A DNA stretch of 38,311 nt from Corallococcus praedator (lineage in GTDB: Bacteria > Myxococcota > Myxococcia > Myxococcales > Myxococcaceae), in contig NZ_RAWI01000042.1 in NCBI RefSeq assembly GCF_003612125.1, positions 1 through 38,311 on the forward strand. The letters run 5' to 3'. Shown here one piece after another: positions 28,038 to 38,218 of this stretch. How positions within the stretch are numbered: position 1 is the first letter of the stretch; every line of letters begins with the position of its first letter. A program made the position numbers and the translations under genes. A model generated the notes under the pieces. That model worked only from the letters and a program-made list of their open reading frames with translations, was not told the origin of the DNA and searched no databases.

Positions 28038-29537
28038 TCAGGGTTGGGGCCAGAGGCGGACGCGGTCGTCCTGGATGAGCTTCCCGTTGGCGGCGTCGGT
28101 GCTGCCGCTGGCCATGAAGCGGCGGGGCACGTCGCGCGTGGCGAGGACGGCGGCTTCGACCCACAAGAGGAGCAGCAGCACCCCGGCCACCACGGGCACC
28201 CTCCGGGCCGCGGCCGCGTGGCGCTCCGTCAGCAGCTTCAGGGGCAGCACCACGAGGGGCAGGAGCGCGGGGAACACGACGAGCAGTCCGCGCGCGTAGC
28301 CGAAGAAGGCGAGGGTGATGAGCACCCGGTGCAGCACCACCAGCGACAGCAACCGGAACGGCGCGAACGCCGGGCGCAGCGACAGCAGCATCCCCGCGAG
28401 AAGCAGCGCGGCGAGGGGCCACTTGAGGAGGGCCGCGTCGGGGACGAACACGTCCACCGGGGCGCGGGCACCGGTGAGGCCGCCGGGCACGTCCGACACG
28501 CCCAGGCCCAGGCGCAGGCCGTCCAGCCACAAGTCCAGCTTGGTCCACGCGAGCCGGGCCGCGTCGCCGGGCGCGTCCACCATCCACCGCAGCCCTTCGG
28601 CATAGCCGTGCAGGAGCAGGCGCCGGTGTTCGGGCCGGGAAGGGTCCAACTGGCCGTTGAAGCCGCCCTGGTTGATGAGCGCGGGGGTGAAGCCGCCGGT
28701 GGCGCCCGCGTGGTTCGCCATCGCGAAGTTGAGCGGCCCGTACACGGTGACGGGCACCCACTCCGGCAGGGGCTCCAGGTGGGGCGCGCGGGCATTGAGC
28801 TCTCGCATCGCGTCCAGGTTGCGCACCGCGCCCGGCACCAGTACCAGCAGCGACACGCCCACCGCCACGCCCCAGCGCGCCATCCACGGCTTGAGGGGCC
28901 GCGTGCGCTCGCGCGCCGTCCACGCATACACCAGCAGGAAGGGCCACAGGCCCAGGTGTTCGGCGCGGGTGAGGGTGCCCAATCCCATCACAATGCCCAG
29001 GGCGATGGTCGCGGGCCATGACAGGGTTTCGCGGCCCTTCAGCACCAGCGCGCAGGTGAAACACAGCCACAGCGCCGACACTGTTTCATTGCTGTACGTG
29101 GTGGAGAGCACCAGCCAGCCGAAGCTCGTGGCGTACAGGCCCGCGGCGACCCAGGCCCACGCGTTGCCCAGGAGCCTCTTCCACCAGCCCTGGCACAGGG
29201 CCACGGTGGCCGCGCCCAGGACGGCAAGCGCCAGCTTGTACGGCAGCGCGCTGCCCCGGGGCTCCCCCAGGAGGCGGTACAGGCCGCCGAGCAGCGCGGG
29301 GAACAGGGGCGGGTGGTAGGGCAGGGCGGCGCTGGCCTCCCGGCCCCGGACGGCGTCCAGCGCGGCGGTGTGGAAGAACCTCGCGTCGCCGGCGAAGAAG
29401 ATGGAGAAGGGCCAGTCCCGGTCCGGAGCGCCCCAGAGGTACAGCCCGCGCAGGAGCAGGCTCGCGGCGAAGGTGGCCCCAAGGCTCCAGGCCCCCGGGT
29501 GTCGCCGGACGGCTTCGCGCAGGGAAGGCAGGCCCAC
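28038..29537 (-). CDS. membrane glycosyltransferase, GT39/PMT-like
   Basis: A 499-residue protein with about ten hydrophobic helices and the periplasmic-loop pattern of the ArnT/PMT superfamily (GT-C fold), which transfers sugars from polyprenyl-phosphate donors. An acidic motif follows the first helix (FFAGDARFFHTAALD, comparable to the DE/DD motif), then YHPPLFPALLGGLYRL. The start is GTG 29537, preceded by GGAGGAG 3 bases upstream; the longer open frame upstream overlaps the divergent thioesterase and is not protein-like. Inner membrane. The acceptor (lipid, protein or polysaccharide) is unknown. It is divergent from the tesB-like gene across 102 bases. Confidence 0.85.
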   Translation of the reverse strand: MGLPSLREAVRRHPGAWSLGATFAASLLLRGLYLWGAPDRDWPFSIFFAGDARFFHTAALDAVRGREASAALPYHPPLFPALLGGLYRLLGEPRGSALPYKLALAVLGAATVALCQGWWKRLLGNAWAWVAAGLYATSFGWLVLSTTYSNETVSALWLCFTCALVLKGRETLSWPATIALGIVMGLGTLTRAEHLGLWPFLLVYAWTARERTRPLKPWMARWGVAVGVSLLVLVPGAVRNLDAMRELNARAPHLEPLPEWVPVTVYGPLNFAMANHAGATGGFTPALINQGGFNGQLDPSRPEHRRLLLHGYAEGLRWMVDAPGDAARLAWTKLDLWLDGLRLGLGVSDVPGGLTGARAPVDVFVPDAALLKWPLAALLLAGMLLSLRPAFAPFRLLSLVVLHRVLITLAFFGYARGLLVVFPALLPLVVLPLKLLTERHAAAARRVPVVAGVLLLLLWVEAAVLATRDVPRRFMASGSTDAANGKLIQDDRVRLWPQP

Positions 29538-29639
29538 GGGCTCCTCCGGAAGGGAAAGGCGCCGCACTCTACATTGGGCCGCGCGTACAGGCCGGGGGCT
29601 GGGGTAGAGACGGGGTGCGTCAAACCGGGAGGACGACAC

Positions 29640-30509
29640 ATGAGTCGCGTGCTGGATGAGCTGTTGGGGCTCCTCAAGCTGGAGCCCATCGAGGAGAACC
29701 TGTTCCGTGGCGCCAGCCAGGACCTGGGCTTCCGCCAGCTCTTCGGGGGGCAGGTGCTGGGGCAGGCGGTGTCGGCGGCCAGCCAGACGGTGGAGCCCGC
29801 CCGCACGGTGCACTCACTGCACGGCTACTTCCTGCGGCCCGGGGACGCGGGGCTGCCCGTCGTCTACACGGTGGACCGGGTGCGCGACGGCGGCAGCTTC
29901 ACCACCCGCCGCGTCGTCGCCATCCAGAAGGGCCAGCCCATCTTCACGTTGATGGCGTCCTTCCAGGCGGACGAACCCGGCTTCACGCACCAGGCCACCA
30001 TGCCGGACGTGCCGCCCCCGGAGTCCCTGCCCTCGGACATCGAGCTGCTGGGGCGCCACGCGGGCCGGATGTCGGAGCGCCTGCGGGAGAAGTTCCTGTC
30101 CCCCAAGCCCATCGAGATGCGCCCGGTGACGTACGTGGACCCCTTCGAGCCCAACCCCGCGGAGCCGGTGAAGCACGTCTGGTTCCGCGCGGACGGGGAC
30201 GTGCCCGACGAGCCGCAGGTGCACCGCTACGTGCTCGCGTACGCCAGCGACTTCAACCTGCTGGGCACCGCGCTCCAGCCGCACGCGGTGACGTTCCTCC
30301 GGCCCGACCTCCAGATGGCCAGCCTGGACCACGCGCTGTGGTTCCACGGCGACCTGAAGGTCAACGACTGGCTGCTCTACTCGCTGGAGAGCCCCTGGGC
30401 GGGCAATGCCCGGGGCCTCGCGCGAGGCCACGTCTTCACCCGCGACGGGCGGCTGGTGGCCTCCGTGGCGCAGGAAGGCCTGCTGCGCCTGCGCCCGCCA
30501 GCGCGCTGA
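29640..30509 (+). CDS. tesB: acyl-CoA thioesterase II
   Basis: A 289-residue double hot-dog thioesterase that hydrolyses medium- and long-chain acyl-CoA to free acid and CoA in the cytoplasm. The known E. coli TesB triad Asp204, Thr228, Gln278 is matched at the same numbers by Asp204 (YASDFNLL), Ser228 (MASLDHALWFH) and Gln278 (SVAQEGLLR). The length is the same as the family norm. ATG 29640 has GGGAGG 7 bases upstream. It is monocistronic, divergent from the glycosyltransferase and convergent with the lipoprotein gene. Very secure family assignment. Confidence 0.96.
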   Translation: MSRVLDELLGLLKLEPIEENLFRGASQDLGFRQLFGGQVLGQAVSAASQTVEPARTVHSLHGYFLRPGDAGLPVVYTVDRVRDGGSFTTRRVVAIQKGQPIFTLMASFQADEPGFTHQATMPDVPPPESLPSDIELLGRHAGRMSERLREKFLSPKPIEMRPVTYVDPFEPNPAEPVKHVWFRADGDVPDEPQVHRYVLAYASDFNLLGTALQPHAVTFLRPDLQMASLDHALWFHGDLKVNDWLLYSLESPWAGNARGLARGHVFTRDGRLVASVAQEGLLRLRPPAR

Positions 30510-30513
30510 AGGA

Positions 30514-30528
30514 AAGGGCGCCGCCCTT
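30514..30528. terminator. small hairpin after tesB
   Basis: AAGGGC (30514-30519) pairs with GCCCTT (30523-30528) around a 3-base loop, five bases past the tesB stop and between convergent genes. A second weak hairpin (GCGGG/CCCGC, 30538-30552) follows. Confidence 0.4.
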
Positions 30529-30556
30529 GAGGGTGAGGCGGGAGGCGCCCGCGGTT

Positions 30557-31117
30557 TCAGAACCGGAGGCCGCGGTCCGGCAGGCGGTCGAAGTCGATGC
30601 CGCCGCCACCCCCGTCCCCGTCCGTCGTGGGGTCGATGAGCAGCCCCGCCGTCACCACCGCCGCGAGCACCCCGATGCCGATGGCGCCCGTGAGCAGCAG
30701 CGTCTTGCCCAGGCTGAACTCGCGCAGCCGGCCGTGCTCCACCTCCGCCATGGGCACGACGAGCGGCGCGGTGTCCGGCTTGAGCGGCACGCCCTGGAAG
30801 CGGGTCGTGTCCACCGCCACCTGGATGAAGCGCTGCTCCTCCGTCTGGAAGCGCGCCTCTTCCGGCTCCTTCGGGGGGCCCACCAGCGCCAGCGGCGTGT
30901 CGGAGGTGAACTGGTGCGTCTCTCCGTCCACGTCCCGCACCGCGCGCCGGCGATCATTGGGCCGGTTGAGCATCACGTCGCCCAGCTCCTTCAGGAGCGC
31001 CGCGTTGTCGTCCTTGAAGCCATCCAGGCGCGTCAGTTCCGACCTGGGAATGGCATAGGTCGTCGTACAGGCTGACGACAGCAGGGACACGGCGATCAAT
31101 ACGGCGCACGAACGCAT
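30557..31117 (-). CDS. small lipoprotein of unknown function
   Basis: A 186-residue protein with a lipoprotein signal peptide (MRSCAVLIAVSLLSSAC, lipidation at Cys17). Middle region: an acidic/polar domain with TPLALVGPPKEPEEARF and VAVDTTRFQGVPL, not recognised. A hydrophobic helix lies near 141-168 (TLLLTGAIGIGVLAAVVTAG), and the tail has a DGDGGGGG run. It probably sits at a membrane with a second anchor. ATG 31117 has GGAGGAG 8 bases upstream. It is convergent with tesB and lies downstream of the lyase-like gene behind a strong terminator, so it probably has its own promoter. Similar small lipoproteins are common in myxobacteria, but no function is inferred. Confidence 0.82.
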   Translation of the reverse strand: MRSCAVLIAVSLLSSACTTTYAIPRSELTRLDGFKDDNAALLKELGDVMLNRPNDRRRAVRDVDGETHQFTSDTPLALVGPPKEPEEARFQTEEQRFIQVAVDTTRFQGVPLKPDTAPLVVPMAEVEHGRLREFSLGKTLLLTGAIGIGVLAAVVTAGLLIDPTTDGDGGGGGIDFDRLPDRGLRF

Positions 31118-31154
31118 GGAGACGGCTCCTCCGGGGTGGGCCGCAAAGCCTATC

Positions 31155-31193
31155 CCGGTGCGTGCCCCGTCGCCTACCGGGGCACGCGGCCGG
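31155..31193 (-). terminator. strong hairpin after the lyase-like gene
   Basis: GCGTGCCCCG (31160-31169) pairs perfectly with CGGGGCACGC (31178-31187). The flanking CCGG (31155-31158) and CCGG (31190-31193) can extend the stem. It begins five bases past the minus-strand stop at 31198. Confidence 0.65.
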
Positions 31194-31197
31194 TGTT

Positions 31198-32415
31198 TCA
31201 CTTCAGCTGGTAGTTGGCGTCCAGCACGTCTTCCTTCGTGCGGCCCATCACCCAGCCGTCGTGGTAGACGACGCCCACGGGCGCGACGGTGTCGTTCCGG
31301 TACAGGCCGATCTTCAGGTAGTTGAGCTGGCCGCTGTACTGCGTCGCGATGAAGCGCTTGGGCAGCACCAGGGTGCCGTTGTAGTACAGCTCCACGAAGC
31401 CCACGCTGGCGTTGGGCGACCACTTCACGTGGAAGATGAAGTCGTGCCACTGGTTGCGCACCAGGGGCGTCTTCCAGACGATGACGCCCGGGTCCCCGCC
31501 GATGTTGAGCCGCATCTCCTCCCCGTACACGTAGAACTCCACCGGGGGCGAGCCGCAGCAGCCGTCGTGGTGCCACTGGGTGAAGAGCTGCCACGTCTTG
31601 GCGCTGGGGAAGTCCGACGGGAAGCGGTTGCTCCAGCGGTACCAGTACTCGGAGCCGACGGCCTCCTTCGTCTGCTTGAAGATCTCATTGCGGTTGCCGC
31701 TGGAGTTGATGGGGTCATCGCCCTGGCGCACGGTGGCCTTGAGCGCGTAGCCGCCTTCACGCACCGGCGAGGGAATCACCTGCAGCCGGTCCGAGCTGAC
31801 CATCTGCGTGCCGTCCCACTGGCCCCGGTCGCCGGACTCGAAGTCGCCCCGCCAGATGATGCCGCCGGGCGTGGGCGTGACCACGGTGCCCGCGCAGGGG
31901 CGCGCCTCCGCGATGCTGGCCCAGTCGTTGACGGTGTTGCCCTGCACGTAGACGCGCACCCGGCGCGTGTTCAGGGAGGTGAACTTGTACGTCTCCGCCG
32001 CCGTCGTCGTCCCGGAGCTCTTGCCGCTGTACACCTGCGTGTACGTCATGCCGTCCGGAGATGTCGACACGGTGAACGTGTTGGCGCGCGTGTTGCCCTG
32101 GTGCCACGCGATGGAGATGGCGCCCACGGCCTTCGTGGAGCCCAGGTCGTAGTCGATCCACTGGCCCTTGCCGAGGCTGCTCCAGCGGGTGTCCAGCTTG
32201 TCGTCCAGGGAGTTGGTCGCGATGCTGCCGGCGCCGTCGTCGCCGCTGGCCTTCACGCTGCTGGGCGTGAGCTGGGTGCAGCCGCTGGTGGTGAGGTCCT
32301 CGCCGGAGGTCGTCATCGACGGCGGGGAGTCATCCAGCGGAGCGTCATCCGGTGCGCCACAACCGACGGCGCCCAGGACGAACAACGTTTCAACCAGGAG
32401 GAGGGTTTTCTTCAA
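31198..32415 (-). CDS. discoidin-domain plus polysaccharide-lyase-like lipoprotein
   Basis: A 405-residue lipoprotein. Signal peptide MKKTLLLVETLFVLGAVGC, lipidation at Cys19, then a Ser/Thr/Asp-rich linker. Residues about 46-170 form an F5/8-type-C (discoidin) carbohydrate-binding domain (LDDKLDTRWSS, WIDYDLG, VRVYVQGNT). Residues about 185-405 form a jelly-roll of the PL20/heparin-lyase-like type, with GDFESGD, NRNEI, WYRWSNRFPSD, FTQWHHD and LYYNGTLV. It probably binds and cleaves an acidic polysaccharide at the cell surface. The start is TTG 32415; no ribosome-binding site precedes it, but MKKT followed by a hydrophobic core is a convincing signal start. Alternatively it is a concanavalin-like binding protein without lyase activity. 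Confidence 0.85.
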   Translation of the reverse strand: MKKTLLLVETLFVLGAVGCGAPDDAPLDDSPPSMTTSGEDLTTSGCTQLTPSSVKASGDDGAGSIATNSLDDKLDTRWSSLGKGQWIDYDLGSTKAVGAISIAWHQGNTRANTFTVSTSPDGMTYTQVYSGKSSGTTTAAETYKFTSLNTRRVRVYVQGNTVNDWASIAEARPCAGTVVTPTPGGIIWRGDFESGDRGQWDGTQMVSSDRLQVIPSPVREGGYALKATVRQGDDPINSSGNRNEIFKQTKEAVGSEYWYRWSNRFPSDFPSAKTWQLFTQWHHDGCCGSPPVEFYVYGEEMRLNIGGDPGVIVWKTPLVRNQWHDFIFHVKWSPNASVGFVELYYNGTLVLPKRFIATQYSGQLNYLKIGLYRNDTVAPVGVVYHDGWVMGRTKEDVLDANYQLK

Positions 32416-33026
32416 GGGAGGGCCCAGGGGGAAAGGACAGGCAAAGAGAAAGCCGCGCTCCGCAAGACGGAGAAGGCATGGCGCGCGACCAGGGAATGTC
32501 TGGCTTTACGGCGGGCAATCCCCTTCCTCGCTCCGGGACCTGTGCGACAGGGCCGTGCTGAAGGAAGGGAAAAGAGGGTGCGGCGTGTGTTCGTGCTCCA
32601 TCCGGCAACCGGGGGAAGGGTTGCCGTGCTCCAAGGTGATAATTGAAATACCGAAGTTCTATTTCGGACACAAGTCAGGCCGTGCCCGCCTGCATGCCCA
32701 GCAGGTACGAAAAGGAAAGACAGACATCTGTTTCAGACGGCCTGGGTGGAATCCTTCAACCCCCCGCGAGGGCCGATACGGCGCGTGGCGTGGGAGGCGC
32801 ACCGCTGGCGCGCGGGTGCGTTCCGGCCTGACGCGCTGTGGTGCGGTGTGGGGGACCGCACGCACGCACCGGCCAGGGCATTTGCGACCCGTGTCCACTG
32901 GCATCGTGTCCCGGCGGCAGTCCCTTTGCCGCCGACTTGCGATGACGGGAGAATCAGGCAGAACGCCCCTGGAATGCCCGTGGATTTCAAGGAAGCCCGC
33001 CGCACCGCGGACGTGAGGCCGGTCGA
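32416..33026. other. 611-base intergenic region between divergent genes
   Basis: No gene is supported here. An AT-rich patch at about 32637-32740 stands out and contains two short dyads: CCGAA/TTCGG at 32651-32667 and ACAGA/TCTGT at 32720-32731. These could be operator sites. No canonical -24/-12 (sigma-54) or -35/-10 box was identified. It should hold the promoters of both the lyase-like gene and the sigma-54 activator gene. Confidence 0.45.
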
Positions 33027-34832
<1,806 letters not shown>

Positions 34833-34838
34833 GCCGCT

Positions 34839-34860
34839 CCCCGGCCCGCCCGGTCCGGGG
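34839..34860. terminator. hairpin between the activator and the hydrolase genes
   Basis: CCCCGG (34839-34844) pairs with CCGGGG (34855-34860) in the 30-base gap between convergent genes. Confidence 0.5.
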
Positions 34861-34862
34861 CC

Positions 34863-36257
34863 TCAGTGCGCCTGCATCCACTGGAGCATGGGCGTCCACA
34901 CGCGGGCGCGTGCGTCCCGGGCGAGGAACAGGTCGGCGTGCCCGTAGTCCAGGGCGCGCTCGGACTCCGGCCGGTTGCGCACGGTGTGCACGGTGACGTC
35001 GGTGCTGCCCAGCAGGCGCACGGAGTACTCGCCGTAGCGCCCCACGCCGCCCGCCGCGCCCACGTACAGCACCGGCACCTTCACGTCCTTGAGGTGGTCG
35101 TCGTACGGCACGTCCAGGCCGCACAACTGCGCCTCCGTCTCCACCACCTCGTTGAGGCTCTGGTACGGCACCGCCAGCTGGAGGTAGTCGAAGAGGGCCG
35201 GCTCCGGCGTGAAGGCCGTCTGGAAGGGCAGGCCCGCCGTGTCCGGGAGGCTGGCCGCCAGGTGGTAGCCCGGCGTCAGCGGCATGATCGGATTGGGAAA
35301 GAGGGCCCCGGTGGCTCCGGCGGCGATGACGGCGAACTGCCGGTTGGTCGGAAGCAGCGGGCTCGCGAGGCCCGACGGCGCGAGCGGGGAGGGCGCGTTG
35401 GGCGCGTCGTCCGCCAACTGCCCGATGAGCTGCACCCCCACCCCAGGCGCGGGCCCCAGCAGGCCCCCTTCCGTGCGGCCCTTGCGTGCGGCACTCAGCG
35501 CCGCGTAGCGATCACACGCCCATTGGCGCTGCTGCACCGCGTCCGGAGCGAAGCGCACCGGCATGTCCATGGGGATGAAGCCGTCCACCTTCCGCTGGCT
35601 CCGGGGGCGCTGCGACTCCGCGTCCAGGTACGCGTACCCGATGGTGGCGCCCCGGCTCCAGCCGAGCAGGAACATCCGGTCGCCGTTGCCACCGCCGGAC
35701 AGCCGCCGCACGGCGTTCGCCAGCGACAGGCCGGTGCCCAGGTCCTCCACGTGCGTGTCCAGCTTCCAGTTCGCCATGAAGCGGAAGTCCGTCTCCGCCT
35801 CCGGCACGCCCACCCACCGCAGGTCCAGGCCCCACACGTCCACGTCGTTGCTGGCCAGGAACGCCGCCAGCGACTGGTTCGCGGGCATGGTGTTCACCCG
35901 CGTGTTGGTGAGGAACGCCGGCACGAAGGCCCACAGGTCCCCGTGCACCATGAACACCGCGCGCGAGCTGCGCGCCGGGAACCAGGGCCGGGACTCGCGC
36001 ACCACCCGGTGCACCGCGACGACGTCGTACCTGCCCGTCCCCACGCGCACCTTCCAGATGTAGTGCGCCAGGCCGCCACCCAGCGGCTCGCGCTTCGCCG
36101 TCAACCCGGGCAGCCCCGCCGCCAGCAGGGACCGCGAAAGCTCCTGGGACTGCACGGCCTCATCCCGCACCACCGCCTGGAACTCCGCCGCCCCCGACTC
36201 CGCGCGCAGTCCCAGGAACAACACCAGCACACACCACAAGCTCAACGACCTACGCAT
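34863..36257 (-). CDS. exported alpha/beta hydrolase
   Basis: A 464-residue hydrolase with a signal peptide (MRRSLSLWCVLVLFLGLRA, cleavage near SGAA). Visible: oxyanion-side FMVHGDLW, DVWGLDLRWVG, nucleophile elbow GWSRGA (Ser) and a late His in DYGHADLF; the acid was not pinned down. The insert between the elbow and the His is long, and the fold resembles the secreted lipase/PHB-depolymerase-like hydrolases, but no substrate can be named. Start ATG 36257 gives the cleaner signal peptide and has GAGG about 5 bases upstream; ATG 36275 (with GGGGGA 5 bases upstream) would add six residues. It is convergent with the sigma-54 activator. Periplasmic or secreted. Confidence 0.85.
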   Translation of the reverse strand: MRRSLSLWCVLVLFLGLRAESGAAEFQAVVRDEAVQSQELSRSLLAAGLPGLTAKREPLGGGLAHYIWKVRVGTGRYDVVAVHRVVRESRPWFPARSSRAVFMVHGDLWAFVPAFLTNTRVNTMPANQSLAAFLASNDVDVWGLDLRWVGVPEAETDFRFMANWKLDTHVEDLGTGLSLANAVRRLSGGGNGDRMFLLGWSRGATIGYAYLDAESQRPRSQRKVDGFIPMDMPVRFAPDAVQQRQWACDRYAALSAARKGRTEGGLLGPAPGVGVQLIGQLADDAPNAPSPLAPSGLASPLLPTNRQFAVIAAGATGALFPNPIMPLTPGYHLAASLPDTAGLPFQTAFTPEPALFDYLQLAVPYQSLNEVVETEAQLCGLDVPYDDHLKDVKVPVLYVGAAGGVGRYGEYSVRLLGSTDVTVHTVRNRPESERALDYGHADLFLARDARARVWTPMLQWMQAH

Positions 36258-36695
36258 ACCGACCTCGACTCGCATGAGGGTCCCCCACGCAGAGAAGCCC
36301 AGGGGGCTGACATCTCCCCCCTCGCTTCGGCTGCAGGCGCTCCATGAGCACCTTCCGCGCCAGGGTTCAAACCATTGATTTTATTGGTTCAGCCCCGCAG
36401 GGCATGATTCACCGCTGAAGGCCACCAGGGGATGGCGCCAACGCGCTCCCAGTGAAAAGCCGTCCCACGGGGCGTGCTTCGAATTTGAGACATGCGCACC
36501 ACGAATGGCGCGGGACCTTTCTGACGGCGACCTCACCCGGCCGGCCCGCCAGGGTATGCCCGTTCATTCAATCCAACACATACATGTGAAACAGGCAAGT
36601 CCTGAATGGTAGGGGAAGACGGCGGGGCGATCGCGCGCGGGGCGGGGACGGGAGACAACGTGGGTTCCCACCCTGAGGCCATCAAGGGAGCCCCG
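36258..36695. other. 438-base intergenic region between divergent genes
   Basis: No gene is supported. It includes an AT-rich patch near 36367-36392 with AACCA (36370-36374) facing TGGTT (36385-36389), and a near-palindrome CACAT-AC-ATGTG at 36577-36588, about 110 bases before the methyltransferase ATG. Either could be a regulator site. No clear promoter boxes were found. Confidence 0.45.
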
Positions 36696-37412
36696 ATGCC
36701 CGAGTCCGTCTTTGTCGACAACATCTGGAACGATTTCGCGCACAGCTACGACGAGATGATCCCCGAACTGCCGTGCTACCAGCGGCAGCTGGCGAAGATC
36801 CTCCGCGACACCCGGGAGCGCCCCTACGTCATCGACGCGGGCTGTGGCACGGGCCTGGTGAGCCTGCCGCTCGTGCAGCGCGGCCAGCGGGTCATCGGCT
36901 TCGACAACAACGCGGCCATGCTCCGGCTGGCGGCGCGGCGCCACGAGCGTGAGCCGGACGCGGTGCGCGCCCGCTGGACGCTGCTGCCGGGGGACGTCAG
37001 CTCCTTCCCGCTGGAGGTGGAGGGCGGCGCGGACGCGGTGGTGATGAACAACGTGCTCTTCTATGTGCGCGACCCGGAGGTGGTGCTGCGCGAGGCGTGG
37101 ACGCACCTGAAGCCCGGCGGCGTGCTGTGCATGACGAGCAACAAGCGCCCCCGGCCGGACCTGGAGAAGGTGCTCACCAACTCCATCCAGGAGTGGCAGC
37201 AGGAGGGCCGGTGGAACGAAGGGCTGCAGCGGGCGGTGAAGCACCACCGCAACTGCGCCCAGCGGCTCACCACCGACCCCAACGAGATGGTGACCTTCCT
37301 GGACACCGACGCGGCGGTGCGGCTCCTGGAGAAGGTGGGCTTCAGCGACGCGCTGGTGGCCGACGGCGACGACTACTACGGCGAGAACTTCTACGTCTGC
37401 ATGCGCAAGTAA
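36696..37412 (+). CDS. class I SAM-dependent methyltransferase
   Basis: A 238-residue cytoplasmic methyltransferase. Motif I VIDAGCGTG (45-53) binds AdoMet, followed by GFDNNAAML (motif II region), GDVSSFPL and DAVVMNNVLFYVRDP (motif IV/V region), then LKPGGVLCMTS. This is the Methyltransf_11/25 pattern of small-molecule enzymes. ATG 36696 has AAGGGAG 5 bases upstream; the open frame further upstream is not protein-like. It is followed after 12 bases by the ThiF-like gene, so the two form an operon and may act on one substrate (inference). The acceptor (peptide, lipid, natural product) is unknown. Confidence 0.91.
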   Translation: MPESVFVDNIWNDFAHSYDEMIPELPCYQRQLAKILRDTRERPYVIDAGCGTGLVSLPLVQRGQRVIGFDNNAAMLRLAARRHEREPDAVRARWTLLPGDVSSFPLEVEGGADAVVMNNVLFYVRDPEVVLREAWTHLKPGGVLCMTSNKRPRPDLEKVLTNSIQEWQQEGRWNEGLQRAVKHHRNCAQRLTTDPNEMVTFLDTDAAVRLLEKVGFSDALVADGDDYYGENFYVCMRK

Positions 37413-37424
37413 GGAGCCTCATCC

Positions 37425-38218
37425 ATGGTGAACCCCCGTTTCCAGCGCAACCTTGGTGTCCTCCACCCCCAGACGATGGACAAGCTCTCCACCACCCACG
37501 TGCTCGTCGCGGGCGTGGGCGGCGCCGGCGGACAGTGCGCGGTGGACCTGGCCCGCCTGGGCTTCGGCTGCCTGACGCTCGCGGACTTCGACGTGTACGA
37601 GCGGCACAACATCAACCGGCAGATTGGCTGCTTTGAAAGCACCCTGGGCCAGCCCAAGGTGGACGTGGTGGAGCGCATGTGCCGCGACATCCACCCGGAC
37701 CTGCGCGTGCACAAGGTGCATGAAGGCATCACCGACGCCAACGTGGCCGCCGTCCTCGCGGGAGGCGGGGGGCTGCCGCCGGTGGACTACGTGGTGGAGG
37801 TCATCGACATCGCGGGCGCGCGCGCCAAGGAGTCGCTCCACCTGACGTGCCGCCAGCAGGGCATCCCCATCATGACCGGGCTGATGCTGGGCTTTGGCGC
37901 CGCGCTCCACGTCTTCCAGCCGGACGCGCCCCTCTACGAGGAGATGTTCATCCTGCCGGATGGCCGCATCGACCTGCCGAAGATCATCCCGCACCTGGGC
38001 AGCTACATGCTCCAGGAGTACATGGACGCCTGCTACCAGGGACGGGGCCACGCCCCCACCTGCGTGATTGGCGCCACCACCGCCGCGGGCCTGATGGTGA
38101 GTGAAATCATGCGCGGCGTGATGCTGGGGCCGCGCGCGATGGTGTCCTGGCCCGAGTACCTCTACGTGGACCTCTTCGACCACCGCTACGTCCGGGGCTC
38201 GCTCGCCCCCGCACGCCC
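37425..38218 (+). CDS. ThiF/E1-like adenylating enzyme, 3'-truncated at contig end
   Basis: ThiF/MoeB/HesA superfamily; activates a carboxylate (classically the C-terminus of a ubiquitin-like protein) by adenylation. Visible: nucleotide loop GVGGAG (30-35), ADFD (53-56), HNINRQ with the Arg65 finger (61-66), Lys78, and PTCVIGATTAAGLMVSEI near residue 210. Two zinc-binding CxxC pairs were not seen in the part present. ATG 37425 has AAGGAG 8 bases upstream. The last genuine base is about 38218; the open frame to 38285 is translation of Illumina adapter (residues LLYTSPRPRDRSPSPMPSSA) and must not be annotated. The C-terminus and the next genes are off the contig. No ubiquitin-like gene is visible in the window. 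Confidence 0.9.

Noticed and set aside
32416-33026. A small gene or non-coding RNA in the 611-base gap
   Set aside because: Open frames here have no ribosome-binding site or recognisable domain, and only weak dyads are present, so no RNA gene can be supported.
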